Source: Blasia pusilla
Taxonomy: Eukaryota; Marchantiophyta; Marchantiopsida; Blasiales
Reading direction: 5' to 3'
NCBI GenBank assembly: GCA_050084515.1
Contig: CM114271.1
Location: 42,780,001 to 42,844,000, forward strand
Length of the DNA: 64,000 nt
In this document: positions 24,601 through 35,172 of the stretch, in pieces
Position numbering within the stretch: the first letter of the stretch is position 1
Layout of the letters: each line of letters starts with the position of its first letter
Translations under genes and position numbers: made by a program
Notes under the pieces: generated by a model
Told to the model about the DNA's origin: nothing
The model's database searches: none
The model's input: the letters and a program-made list of their open reading frames with translations, nothing else

Positions 24601-27600
24601 AAGACCTAGCATACTAAATCACGGCCAAAAGCTTCAGATGAAGAAGAGTCTGCACTGTCAAATTCTGCATATAGCAAACACTCACTAATAAAGTGTTGAC
24701 CTATTTGTGATACCTTACCAGAATTAGGTCCACTTGCACCAGTCTGTGATTGCAATTTTTTGTTGACAGCCATCATAGAACCCACAAGTTTGTTAACGTC
24801 CACCACGAGCATATTTGGCTGCATAGTTTCAAGTTCTCAGTTCCAAAGTAGAAACCATTGTGAAACAACCTGTAGATGCTACTTGAATTTGAATTGATCA
24901 CTCTGGAACATGATAGATACTTGGTTGTTATCAAAGCTGACAAGAAATTGGTGCTAGGAAGATCACATCACTTCACCAAATCAGAACAGGATTCATGTAA
25001 GCAGAAAAGTTTGGTGGAGTTAGTCAACTCGCTAGATTCCCTTGTTAGACAGAAGTGAGGAGAAGCACAAAAATCCTAGCTACTCGGTACAAATAATGGG
25101 ACATCCAGACACAACTCTTTGTCTCTACTGTTTTACACTCCCAGAATTCTCGTGTTAGTTTGAGCAGCGATTGGCCCTTTTCCTTATAAGTCTTGTCCAA
25201 AAGAATTGAACGAGCAGTCTCAGCAGAATTGTTTGAGGTTGATTGCCATGTTGAAATTTGTTAATATCTAGTTTAGTCATGCCCTAAAAGTAGTTAGTCA
25301 AATACTAACTTAGTTGGATTTATTTAGTTAGCTAGAGATAACTTAGTGTTCCTCTATCTTTTTAGGGTAACCTTGAATTAGGGCAATTCTCGAGTTAGGG
25401 CTAGCCACCATCTGTTATTTAGGGTATGGATCTGTTCAAGAAGATCCAAGGGCCAGAAGTGCTCACCCTCATGTATATAATGTCTCTCTTTAGAGAGCAG
25501 AAGCCAATTCTACAGCATGCACAGTTTTGGTGAGGACTCCTCAGGCTCTTGGTCCTGCTGCAGAGTGATCAGAGAATAGGAAGAGGAGATTGAGACTAAT
25601 TGCTGTGCTTGCTAGAGCCTCACTGGAAGGCAGGTTGTTTTGTCTAGTATGCTGATGGAGATTGTTTGTGCTCAATGGTGAGCCATGTCTGATCTCTGAG
25701 CTGGTGACATGTGAGGACCTGTAGTGTGAGTGCAAGGTGTGGCTGAGTAGAATCCTTCTTAGTATCTCTTAGATAGTAAGAAGAGTCACATCATGGTAGG
25801 GCTCTGATTTGGCAATAGAGATAGGAACTGATTTGCTGATTGTGTACAAGCTGAAATCATGGATGGTCTAGCTGATGCTAGCTCTGACTTTGTACAAGGA
25901 GATACTTCTGCTGGTCAATCATTTTCTCAGGTTATGGGCCCACCCCAAACCTTTCTCCTTAGTGATTTCAGCAGTGTAGAGAAGTTAGATGGTGGGAACT
26001 ATAGAGAATGGTCCAGAACCATGATGAACATTCTAATGCTGAAAGGGTTGTGGGTGTATGTTGAGATGAAACCTCACAATCTAGAAGAGCTTGTGGTAAA
26101 CTTCGCTTGGAGACAGCAAAATCAGTTGGCAGCTATCTTACTCAAACAGACCCTGAACTCCTCTATGAGGGAGTTGGTGGATGGTATAAGCAATGCTTGG
26201 GAGATCTGGTCCAAGCTGAAGAGTTTGAACAAGGAGTCAGCTTTGACTCTAGCTATGCAAAGATGGAAGACATTGAGCTCGACAAGGATGGCTGACACAG
26301 ATAGAGTTGCAGCTCACATTGCCAAAATGGAGTCAACTTTTGCACAAGTGAAAGCAGTTGGACAGGAACTGATTCCTATATGGAAGGTAACCCTGTTGCT
26401 ATCCTCCTAACCTCCTCGATTTGATACAATGGTTACAATCTTTGAAACCTGGGAGGCAGATTTGCTTACATGGGAATCTCAGACCAACAAGCTCCTGAGA
26501 TATGATCAGAAGCGAGAGGTGATTGTGGAAGAAACAGTCATGCTCAACAGGGATAGGAAGTGGAAAGAGACCAGAACTTGTTACATTTGTGCAGAGAAGG
26601 GACATCTTGCTACTTAATTGTCCAAAGAAGTTGAAAAGGGGAGAGAAAGTTAAAAGGAGTGGATCTGCAGTCAAGAATCAAGAGAAGTTGATGGAGAAGC
26701 AAAGGACCTCCTACAGGGGAGAAGGATAAGGCAAAGGTTGCTGGAGTGATGACTACTGAATACACATCTGATGAAAGTTGTTGTTCTTTCATGATGGCCT
26801 CGTGTGAGAAAGATCTCAAGAGGAGCAGTGGATGGTGGGTGGACTCCGGTGCAACATCACATGTCTGTTATCAAGAGGAGTTGTTCTCAGACATAAAACC
26901 AGCAAGTAATCATCACGTGAGAAGTGCTTCTGGATTGTTAAGTCCTGTGGGAGGGGTTGGCTCAGTTTCTATTTTCTTCAGTGCTGATGAAAGCAAATTG
27001 ATGAAATGGCAGCTGCATGGAGTGTTATATGTTGCAGATTACATAAAAAATCTGTTGTCAGTTAAGAAATTATTGGAGGCAGGAATTGATGTGCACTTCT
27101 GGAACTCAAGACTTGCACACTTGAGAGAAACGGGAAAGTCTTGTGCCGAGGAGTGGTACAAGGAAATTTGTTCAAACTGCTGGAATGTGATCCAGAGGAG
27201 CAGGTAAATCTCACTGAGAATAGGAGCTTGCTGAATCTGTGGCATTGCAGATTGGGGCACCTATCGGAACACAGCATTCGAGCTCTGCAAGGAATGTCAT
27301 GTGCTGTGGAGATTGAGAAGTCACAGAAGCTTGAGTTCTGTGAGGCTTGTGTGCAAGGGAAAGCTCACAAGTCACCTGCTCCCAGAAGGTCACTTAACAG
27401 GTCTGAAAGATTATTGGACTTGATTCACTCTGATGTGTGTGGACCAATGCCTGTAAAGTCACTAGGAGGAGCACGCTATTTTGTGTCATTTGTGGACGAC
27501 AAGAGTAGAAAGAGCTTTGTGTACCTGATAAGCAGCAAGGCTCAAGTTCTAGAGAAATTTGTTATCTTTGTCAACATGACAGAGAGGCAAGTTGAACGAA

Positions 27601-30600
27601 GAGTGAAGAGACTTAGGTCTGATGGAGGAGGAGAATATGCAAGTAAAGACTTTCAAGCATATCTCTCAGCCAAGGGGATATTAAAAGATGTTACGGCACG
27701 TGACAGCCCCCACCAAAATGGAGTAGCTGAAAGGTTGAATAGAACCTTGCAAGAGAAAGCCTTGAGCATGTTGCAACATGCCAAGCTTGGTCAAGAATTC
27801 TGGGGAGCAGCTATCATGACAGCGAATTATCTGAGGAACATCAGTCCCACAGCGGCCTTGAAGAATGTAACTCCAGAAGAGTGCTGGTCTGGTAAGAAAC
27901 CTGACATTGCTAGATTGAAAGTGTTTGGTTGTGTTGGCTATGCCCTCACCCCTGATACACAAAGGAGGAAACTAGATGCAAAGGCTGACAAGTACATATT
28001 TGTTGGGTATGAAGAAGGGCTGAAAGGATACATGTTGTATAATCCTAGAACCTGCAAGGCAATTGAAGCAATGATGTGACTTTTGATGAGAAGAGTTTTT
28101 GGAAAGACTCTGAGCACAAAGAGTCAATGGTCACCAGAGTGATGCCAGTAATCACTTCTGTTGTCACTCCTGAAAACATCCCTGTAGTGTCGAACTCACA
28201 TCAAGATGCTGATAAGGAGGAAGTATCAAAGGATACACTTGCAGAATGTAGTGGAGGATTAGATACTTGCACCCAAGGTGTAAGAGAGGAAGATCATGTT
28301 GAAAATGATCAGCCTATGAAGGTGTACCAAAGGAGAAGTGCAGCCAAGCAAGTTCTAGAGGCACATGAGTCCACAGAGGGAGTGATCAAGGAGATCTCAG
28401 AGCAAAGGAGATCTGGAAGAATTTCCAAACCTGTAGAAAGGTTGGGGATAAACGAAGCTCATTCTATTGAAGAAGGAGTTGTAGAGCCCAACTCTTTGAG
28501 TGAGACTATGAGCAGGAATGATTCAAACAGTGGGAGCAGGCTGTGGCAGAAGAAAAGGTCTCATTAGAGAAAAATGAGACATGGGAGTTTGTAGATTTGC
28601 CACCTGGTAGAAAGACCATTGGTTGCAAATGGGTCTTCAGAATAAAAAGGGGACCAAAGAATGAGATCTTGAAGTACAAGGCACGTCTGGTTGCAAAAGG
28701 CTTCAATCAGGAGGCTGGTTTAGACTATCAGGAGACCTTTGCTCCTGTTGCAAGGTATGGATCCATTAGAGTTCTCTTGGCATTAGCAGCTCAACATAAT
28801 TGGGAGGTGGAACAGATGGATGTGAAGACTGCATTCTTAAATGGAGAACTGAAAGAGGAGATCTACATGGAGGTACCAGATGGTTATACTCATCCAGGCA
28901 AGGTGTGTCTCTTGAAGAAAACCCTTTATGGCCTAAAGCAAGCACCTAGATGCTGGTATGAGAAGATGGATGCTTACCTGATCAGGAAAGGATTCCAACG
29001 TAGCAATGCAGATCAAGGAGTGTACTCCTTAGACTCCACTATGTACATAGCATTGTATGTTGATGATCTTCTGATGCTAGGAGGGAGCTTAGACACTGTA
29101 AAGAGAGTGAAGAAAGACCTCTGTCGCAACTTTGAGATGGTTGATCTGGGTCCAGCAAAGTGGCTATTGGGGATTCAGATTGAGAGAAATCGGGAAGAGA
29201 GCTGGATACGATTGAGTCAAGAAAAGTATATAGAGAGTATCTTGATCAGGTACAACATGCAAGATTGTAAGCCTGTATCAACACCCCTAGATCCTGGCTG
29301 CAAACTCAGCAAAGATATGGGAATTTCAACTGAAAAGGTTGACAATTTGCAAGCACTATATCAAAGTGCTGTAGGGTCATTGATGTTTGCTATGGTCTGT
29401 ACCAGAGCAGACTTAGCATACCCAGTTGGTGTCTTAGCCAGGTACACCAGCAAACCTACAATAGAACATTGGAAATGTCTGAAGAGAGTACTCAGATATT
29501 TGCGTGGCACAACAAGAACATACTTGGAATACAGGCATCAAGAAAATGGACCAATCTTGGAAGGGTTTTCAGATGCAAGTTGGGGAGATGATACTGATGA
29601 AAGAAGATCAACAAGTGGATATGTCTTCTTGTTAAGTGGAGGGGTGATCAGCTGGTGCAGTAAGAAACAAAGAACTGTTGCACTCTCTACAACTGAGGCA
29701 GAGTACATGGCGCTTTCTCTTGCTGCTCAGGAGGTGATCTGGTTAAGGAGCTTATTGAATGATCTTGGATATGAACAGATGACTCCTACATCCCTACAGG
29801 TTGACAACAAAGGAAGTATTGCATTAAGCAAAAATCCTGTTCATCATCCTAGAACAAAACACATAGACATCAAACATCACTTTGTGAGAGAAATGATAGG
29901 AAGAGAAATCTCCTTGGTTTACTGTCCAACAGAGAATATGGCAGCTGATGTCCTGACCAAACCTCTGTCACAGGACAAACATAGAAAGTGTATATCTATG
30001 ATGGGCATTACTCTAAACTCTCATTAAGAGGGAGTGTTGAAATTTGTTAATATCTAGTTTAGTCATGCCCTAAAAGTAGTTAGTCAAATACTAACTTAGT
30101 TGGATTTATTTAGTTAGCTAGAGATAACTTAGTGTTCCTCTATCTTTTTAGGGTAACCTTGAATTAGGGCAATTCTCGAGTTAGGGCTAGCCACCATCTG
30201 TTATTTAGGGTATGGATCTGTTCAAGAAGATCCAAGGGCCAGAAGTGCTCACCCTCATGTATATAATGTCTCTCTTTAGAGAGCAGAAGCCAATTCTACA
30301 GCATGCACAGTTTTGGTGAGGACTCCTCAGGCTCTTGGTCCTGCTGCAGAGTGATCAGAGAATAGGAAGAGGAGATTGAGACTAATTGCTGTGCTTGCTA
30401 GAGCCTCACTGGAAGGCAGGTTGTTTTGTCTAGTATGCTGATGGAGATTGTTTGTGCTCAATGGTGAGCCATGTCTGATCTCTGAGCTGGTGACATGTGA
30501 GGACCTGTAGTGTGAGTGCAAGGTGTGGCTGAGTAGAATCCTTCTTAGTATCTCTTAGATAGTAAGAAGAGTCACATCATGGTAGGGCTCTGATTTGGCA

Positions 30601-33600
30601 ATAGAGATAGGAACTGATTTGCTGATTGTGTACAAGCTGAAATCATGGATGGTCTAGCTGATGCTAGCTCTGACTTTGTACAAGGAGATACTTCTGCTGG
30701 TCAATCATTTTCTCATGCCAGTGACTGAAATCTAGCAAAACTCTCACCAAGTCGGTAGGAGCGGGTCAGTTTTGGTAATCCTCTCACAAAAACTCATACG
30801 CAACAGATTGTGCACATAAATGACATGTCTTAACATTTTCCTATCAGAGTCAAATTGCTTACCGCTACAAGAGACTTCTCCAAAGCTTCTGTAACCATCC
30901 TATCCTGTCCAAGTTGACAAACAACTCCATATAAGTAACCTAAATTTAGAAAGTCCTAGCAGACGCATTTTGGGATGTAACACCAGAAATTGAAGCCACG
31001 TAAAGATAATATAGTAGATGCAGGAGATAATTCCTGGAGAAGGGAGGGAACCATGTATAGTATAAGTATCCACCAATTCACTTTAAATTTATATTAATGC
31101 GAAAAAATCAAGTAAATGTCAAAGACCCCCCGGGTAACAAGGCCATCCTTATTCAGGCACCAGACCCGATAAGTTTTGTGAGCCCAGCTTGCAAATCCCC
31201 GATGCTAACACAGGTAAAGGACTGAATGTAGTCTCCGACGTTGCAAATTTCAGCATCAGTCAGTAACATCTAACCCCCGTTCGACAAGAGGAATTTGAGG
31301 AGCTAACAACTAGAAAACATCCCCTACAGTCTCTCATGCTTACCACCCAGCTTGCAATTCCAGGTAAGTCAGTCACATCAACCCCATAGTTGAAAATAGG
31401 TTTTGCAACCATTCTCAAAATCGGGGCCTCTGAAAAGCATAATCGTAGTCGTTGTACCACAGGCCACCCACTGACAAACCTCACTCCCACTCGAAGCTGC
31501 CAATTGATACCAAAAGGAAAATGAGAAGAAATGACAAAACCATAGAGGCAGTGGATCAAATCTCGCAACTAAAGGAATAAACATAATCATGGGTAGGTAG
31601 TTTGGTGTCCATTTCCAAGCAAAGCACTGTTAATCCATGGCTACAGTCTTCAGCCCACCAAGCTGTCCATCATTACTTCACTAGTAATGAACCCCGACAG
31701 AGCAACTTTAACAGCTCAAAGATAAATCTTTGTTAACACTTTAATTTTACATTTTCTTGTGGAACAAAGACACCATACCTTGCCTTCAAATTGCATGTTG
31801 GAGATGTGAAGTTTAGTCCAAAGGCCAAGTCCAACGCGCCGTTTCATTTGGACTGCTATGACTGCAGACATATCTGTGGCAGCTACAAACTTCATTGCCA
31901 TCTCCAACACCTGCTCTCAGCAGGAGTCAAGACCATCAGGAATTACTCGGATGTATGCATATTTTCATTTTCTTGGAGCAACTTCACCTGACATTGCAAG
32001 CACTCACCAAGTGATCCCCATCTGTAGGGTGGCGCCCAGCACGAAACATTGAAAAAACCGGGGGAGTCCTCCCCAAATATGTTTCTTGTAAAATCACTTT
32101 TTTCTGAAATAGAACAAAGTTCAGGGCAGTCGTGAGACAAGTTGACCAAAAAATAGGCTAAAGCAAATACTAGAGTACATGGTGTGTAATCTTAAGACCT
32201 GACACATGAAATTTGTAAACGTGCCATGGCATGGCGATTCATAGAACGACATGTGCCTATCTGTTCATTAAATAATTCAGTATCATAATTTCATTGAGAG
32301 ATAGAGATAACATCACCGAAAAGTATACACGACTGCAATTAGTACCATGACATGGCTACCCACTATCAAGTAAGTTTTCCGCATCTGTCTAAAACTACCT
32401 GAACGAATGCCGCAGCATATGAAAATTTCACACCCTCTTGCCAGACGATTGAGGATGATTCTAGACAACCAGGCGAGTCCCACAATGAAATGTTGTACAC
32501 AACTAATAATCATTTAACATCTGGAAATACCACATGAGCAAAGTTAACGCACCGCTGTCCAGGGTTTGTACTTGTCCATGAACCAGGGAGCAAGAGCCAT
32601 GAGAACTTTCTGGGATACGAACTGTTCCAAAAAGACTGGCCAAATCGCCTCGATAGCAGCATTTAGCCACCGTCCGGTTTCCGTATCAGACACCAACTGC
32701 CAACACACTCATAATTAGAGTAGGAAGTAGTACATTTTGATGCTCTCTCACGAATCTATAGACAAGGCAACGCATATCATGGCAATGCGCAATGACGAAG
32801 GACGAGGACCTCAAGACAAGTACCCCCTTTCTGTCTTGCGTCTTTCTTTCTTCACTCCGAATCTTTCTCTCAATTTTTTGCCGCATGCTGCCTTCAATCT
32901 ACACCACAAATCACGCGAGAATGTTAAGCTCCATAGGAAACCTCGATCACTCATGGCTTCATTGTCGTGCCTCGACAGCTATACATGTCTGCGAATTGGC
33001 CGGAAAGGTTTTCATAACGAGATCGTATCCAATTGTCCATGAAGTATTACAGATGGGAAAATGGCGACCGGGGAAAGCTTGCGAGTCTCAAACTCTTGAA
33101 TTCGCCGAAACGTGGCGGAAAACCTCTTCCGCTAATTATTGATCGGCAAAACGTTCGTTGATTATTCTAGCTTTAATATAGAATCGACAAGAGCCTCTTC
33201 ATGCCTTTCCAATCCACACTGTATTGAGCTCCGAGATACCAACTCTGCTACATCCACGCCGACAGTGGATCCATCGTCGCGGAAAACTACACTGTTCGAA
33301 TTGTTCATCGTATGCAGGCGGTTGTTCTCAAAGAAGGGCATGATAAACAAATTCGCAGCCAACGTCCACGTTCCCCTACAACTGAAACTACTGAAGGCGG
33401 CCAATATTCCACACAATTCGGCAGCAATTGTTGATTCCACCGTACCACGAAACGAGGAATCTGCAAATGTAGAGCTGCTTATCAAGTGGGACACGTACGT
33501 GATAAAGATAAAGAAATCCCACTGTGAAGACGAAGAGTAAGTTCAACTCGTGACGAGCGGCGATCCATCCCACGACTAGCACGAGGGCAACGTGAAAGAG

Positions 33601-33669
33601 GAAAGGAGGAAAGTGCAGCACTCTATCCACAGCAGACGTTCCCTTCCCCTTTGTCTCTTCTTTAGCCAT
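21691..33669 (-). CDS. NTMC2T6: NTMC2T6-like SMP and C2 domain membrane-contact-site protein
   Basis: Twelve minus-strand exons join in frame: 33669-33499, 32898-32824, 32696-32553, 32103-32008, 31910-31779, 31496-31344, 30904-30863, 24818-24719, 24476-24384, 24217-24034, 23498-23396 (this donor uncertain) and 23097-21691, about 899 residues. An N-terminal hydrophobic hairpin (FHVALVLVVGW, LLFVFTVGFLYLY) anchors it in membrane. The SMP lipid-transfer domain covers about residues 85-275 (TGRWLNAAIEAIWP, ATDMSAVIAVQMKRR, FSEAPILRMVAKPIF, PNMLVVDV). One C2 domain covers about 305-430 (LKPSDVNGKADPYVK, TLEPEWHEQFQLP, RVRDKDRFRDDDMG). A long Ser-rich basic tail is encoded by the last exon. Exon-by-exon agreement with Arabidopsis At1g53590-type proteins, as I recall them, is strong. 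The family tethers the ER or trans-Golgi to other membranes. A 5.5-kb copia element lies antisense in intron 7. Confidence 0.92.
25249..25929 (+). repeat. Copia 5' LTR
   Basis: Begins TGTTGAAATTTG and ends ATTTTCTCA; length 681, same as the 3' copy. It contains a TATA box (25474-25480) and, unusually, the gag start codon at 25859. Confidence 0.97.
25474..25480 (+). promoter_or_regulatory. Copia LTR TATA box
   Basis: TATATAA in ATGTATATAATGTCTCTC, about 385 bases before the gag ATG. The identical motif in the 3' LTR is at 30260-30266 and could fire outward, antisense to the host gene's exon 7. Confidence 0.7.
25859..26630 (+). pseudogene. Copia gag with zinc knuckle (broken)
   Basis: Starts ATG at 25859 inside the LTR (MDGLADASSDFVQG). 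UBN2/gag features are LDGGNYREWSRTMMNIL and NAWEIWSKLKSL. The first frame ends in TAA at 26408, and the sequence resumes at about 26417 in another frame (PRFDTMV...) through the knuckle CYICAEKGHLAT. A one-base shift then breaks the final Cys (ACTTAATTGTCC). Coordinates cover both frames. Confidence 0.85.
25930..25944 (+). promoter_or_regulatory. Copia primer-binding site for a half-tRNA (initiator Met)
   Basis: GGTTATGGGCCCACC starts at the first base after the LTR. It is the exact complement of the anticodon stem-loop of plant initiator tRNA-Met (GGTGGGCCCATAACC), not of its 3' end. Drosophila copia and yeast Ty5 prime the same way. The site lies inside the gag reading frame, where it encodes part of QVMGPP. 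Confidence 0.85.
26746..27207 (+). CDS. Copia protease region
   Basis: The aspartic protease signature WWVDSGATSHVC lies near 26830-26865, followed by LHGVLYVADYIKNLLSVKKLLEAG, typical of the copia pre-integrase region. The frame ends at 27207 and overlaps the integrase frame, so the polyprotein is interrupted by a shift here. Confidence 0.88.
   Translation: MMTTEYTSDESCCSFMMASCEKDLKRSSGWWVDSGATSHVCYQEELFSDIKPASNHHVRSASGLLSPVGGVGSVSIFFSADESKLMKWQLHGVLYVADYIKNLLSVKKLLEAGIDVHFWNSRLAHLRETGKSCAEEWYKEICSNCWNVIQRSR
27141..28079 (+). CDS. Copia integrase
   Basis: HHCC zinc-binding part: WHCRLGHLS and CEACVQGK. The DDE core follows: Asp in LIHSDVCGPM, Asp in RLRSDGGGEY and Glu in QNGVAERLNRTLQE. 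The GKKPDIARLKVFGC and FVGYEEGLKGY segments end the domain. A short overlapping frame (28076-28567) carries the integrase-RT linker, ending where RT begins, so another frameshift lies near 28070. Confidence 0.93.
   Translation: MCRGVVQGNLFKLLECDPEEQVNLTENRSLLNLWHCRLGHLSEHSIRALQGMSCAVEIEKSQKLEFCEACVQGKAHKSPAPRRSLNRSERLLDLIHSDVCGPMPVKSLGGARYFVSFVDDKSRKSFVYLISSKAQVLEKFVIFVNMTERQVERRVKRLRSDGGGEYASKDFQAYLSAKGILKDVTARDSPHQNGVAERLNRTLQEKALSMLQHAKLGQEFWGAAIMTANYLRNISPTAALKNVTPEECWSGKKPDIARLKVFGCVGYALTPDTQRRKLDAKADKYIFVGYEEGLKGYMLYNPRTCKAIEAMM
28543..30027 (+). CDS. Copia reverse transcriptase and RNase H
   Basis: A single open frame of 494 codons. RT motifs: KWVFRIKRGPKNEI, ARLVAKGF, EQMDVKTAFLNGEL, LYGLKQAPRCWY and the catalytic YVDDLLML. 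RNase H motifs: GFSDASWGDD, SWCSKKQRTVALSTTEAEYM, and HHPRTKHIDIKHHFVRE. All catalytic residues look intact. The stop codon at 30025 overlaps the polypurine tract (AAGAGGGAG, 30026-30034), which directly precedes the 3' LTR. Confidence 0.97.
   Translation: MAEEKVSLEKNETWEFVDLPPGRKTIGCKWVFRIKRGPKNEILKYKARLVAKGFNQEAGLDYQETFAPVARYGSIRVLLALAAQHNWEVEQMDVKTAFLNGELKEEIYMEVPDGYTHPGKVCLLKKTLYGLKQAPRCWYEKMDAYLIRKGFQRSNADQGVYSLDSTMYIALYVDDLLMLGGSLDTVKRVKKDLCRNFEMVDLGPAKWLLGIQIERNREESWIRLSQEKYIESILIRYNMQDCKPVSTPLDPGCKLSKDMGISTEKVDNLQALYQSAVGSLMFAMVCTRADLAYPVGVLARYTSKPTIEHWKCLKRVLRYLRGTTRTYLEYRHQENGPILEGFSDASWGDDTDERRSTSGYVFLLSGGVISWCSKKQRTVALSTTEAEYMALSLAAQEVIWLRSLLNDLGYEQMTPTSLQVDNKGSIALSKNPVHHPRTKHIDIKHHFVREMIGREISLVYCPTENMAADVLTKPLSQDKHRKCISMMGITLNSH
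30035..30715 (+). repeat. Copia 3' LTR
   Basis: Starts TGTTGAAATTTG, ends TTTTCTCA, 681 bp, no mismatch to 25249-25929 noticed. Followed by the TGCCA target duplication. Exon 7 of the host gene begins only about 150 bases further on. Confidence 0.97.
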
Positions 33670-35172
33670 ATTTTACTAGCGAGAGCAGCAATCGTTGTCC
33701 GAATCAGTCCTTCGTCTCATCTCTTGTACACCCTTCGACCACAAATTCCTCACAAATCCACTCTGCTATGCTTGCACTTTACACTTCCTCCTCTCGATGA
33801 CCACTCTCTTTCGCTGAAACCTCAAAACTTGAATGATTTGGAGCCCATTTACACACATCATTCATCTCAATCAACGTCCCACTCTGCCTCCCACCCCTTC
33901 TTCGGCAACCATTCCTCAACACTCCTCCAGTATTTACAGGTCCTTACTATCGCCGGGGACCAAGCTCCACACGCAAACCAGGAAAATCACGAACAAAACA
34001 CAAATCCCAGTTACACCATAACTCGTCTCCTTGAAGTCTTTGACCACGGAGATTTGAGCTTCAGAAGTGCTGCTCATTACTCTCCCTCGGCATCGCACGA
34101 CAGCTTCCACATCCTTTACTTGGTCAACCATTTCTGTGAAAATCTGTGGACGCGCGGCACGCGCCGCAATCAAACGCGCAAACACTCCAAGACTCCTCCG
34201 AGACGGTCTTTGAGTGATCACCGATTCAAAAAAGGAAACTCACAAATCAACGCGAGATCTTCGACGATCGAAGATAAAAAGAATTAAAAAATCAGCGCAC
34301 GAGTACTGTCGACTCCCGCTGGAGTCGTTGAAGAGAGTATACATATTGACAGAGTCATACAGAAGAAACGCACACACAGACAGCCAGCCACACCGACCGA
34401 CCGTAAAAGTGCTCTCCGGAGTCCGGACAGGTACGCACTTGCGTTACGTGGTTAGGTTCTCGCGGTTGTCTTTGTTTCACGACCAGTTACCCAGTTTCCT
34501 GCGCGTGCGAGTTGACTAGGCTGCCGGATTTCCACTCAGATGTTTCCCTTCTACCTGACGAGATCGACGATTGCTGGTAAGACTTCTCGTCATTTTTATT
34601 ACTAAAAACACAATGAAACGAAAGGATAAATGGAATTTAATTTTCCCTTAATCATCTTTTGAAATACACTTGAAAATTTTATTGGCATAATACGATAAAA
34701 TAGTTACAATTTCCTTTTTAATTCACATTTGATATTTTAATAAATGAAAATAAATAGAAGAGGGAAATGAGTTCAATAATTGAAATTAATTAATGGCTTA
34801 CTCAATGTGTGTTATTTTGATGGGAAGAGCGGAGGGAAGAAAAATAAATACGGTTTAAATTTTTACGGAAATATGGAATTCTTTAAAAGAGTGGATTATT
34901 ATTTAAATTTTAATTAAAAATAATAATTTAGAAAAATGGAATTTTATAATTCTTTTATAATTTTAAAAAATAAAGATTCTTTTTAACTATTGAATTGAAA
35001 TTTTGAAATTATTTTTAAATTTTAATTTTCTTGTGCAAGCATAGGCATGCTAACTAGTATATCTAAGATGAGGCTCTTAGTATGCCACTTGTGAATTTGA
35101 TACTCCTCTACATTGAGCTAAGGAGAAATCGGGAAAAAAAGCCCATAGATTGCCCCCGATAGTATTTTATTT
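33670..35172. other. Upstream region of the NTMC2T6-like gene, then AT-rich DNA
   Basis: 33670-34400 should contain the minus-strand promoter and 5' leader of the gene starting at 33669; I could not single out a TATA box. A 231-codon plus-strand frame here (33592-34287) has low-complexity composition and overlaps the first exon antisense, so I do not call it. From 34580 the sequence becomes strongly AT-rich with no gene seen. Confidence 0.45.

Larger units (their letters stand above)
25244..30720 (+). mobile_element. Full-length Ty1/copia retrotransposon, recent, inserted in intron 7 of the NTMC2T6-like gene
   Basis: Element 25249-30715 is flanked by the 5-bp target duplication TGCCA (25244-25248 and 30716-30720). 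The two 681-bp LTRs show no difference on reading, so insertion is recent. Order is gag, protease, integrase, RT, RNase H, which defines Ty1/copia. It is antisense to the host gene, so it adds poly(A) signals and splice sites on the non-coding strand only. The RT frame is intact, but gag, the zinc knuckle and the protease-integrase join carry frameshifts or stops, so this copy is probably not autonomous unless the breaks are sequencing errors. Confidence 0.97.

Noticed and set aside
33592-34287. 231-codon plus-strand open frame
   Set aside because: Low-complexity Ser/His/Thr composition, overlaps exon 1 and the leader of the minus-strand NTMC2T6-like gene, no domain.
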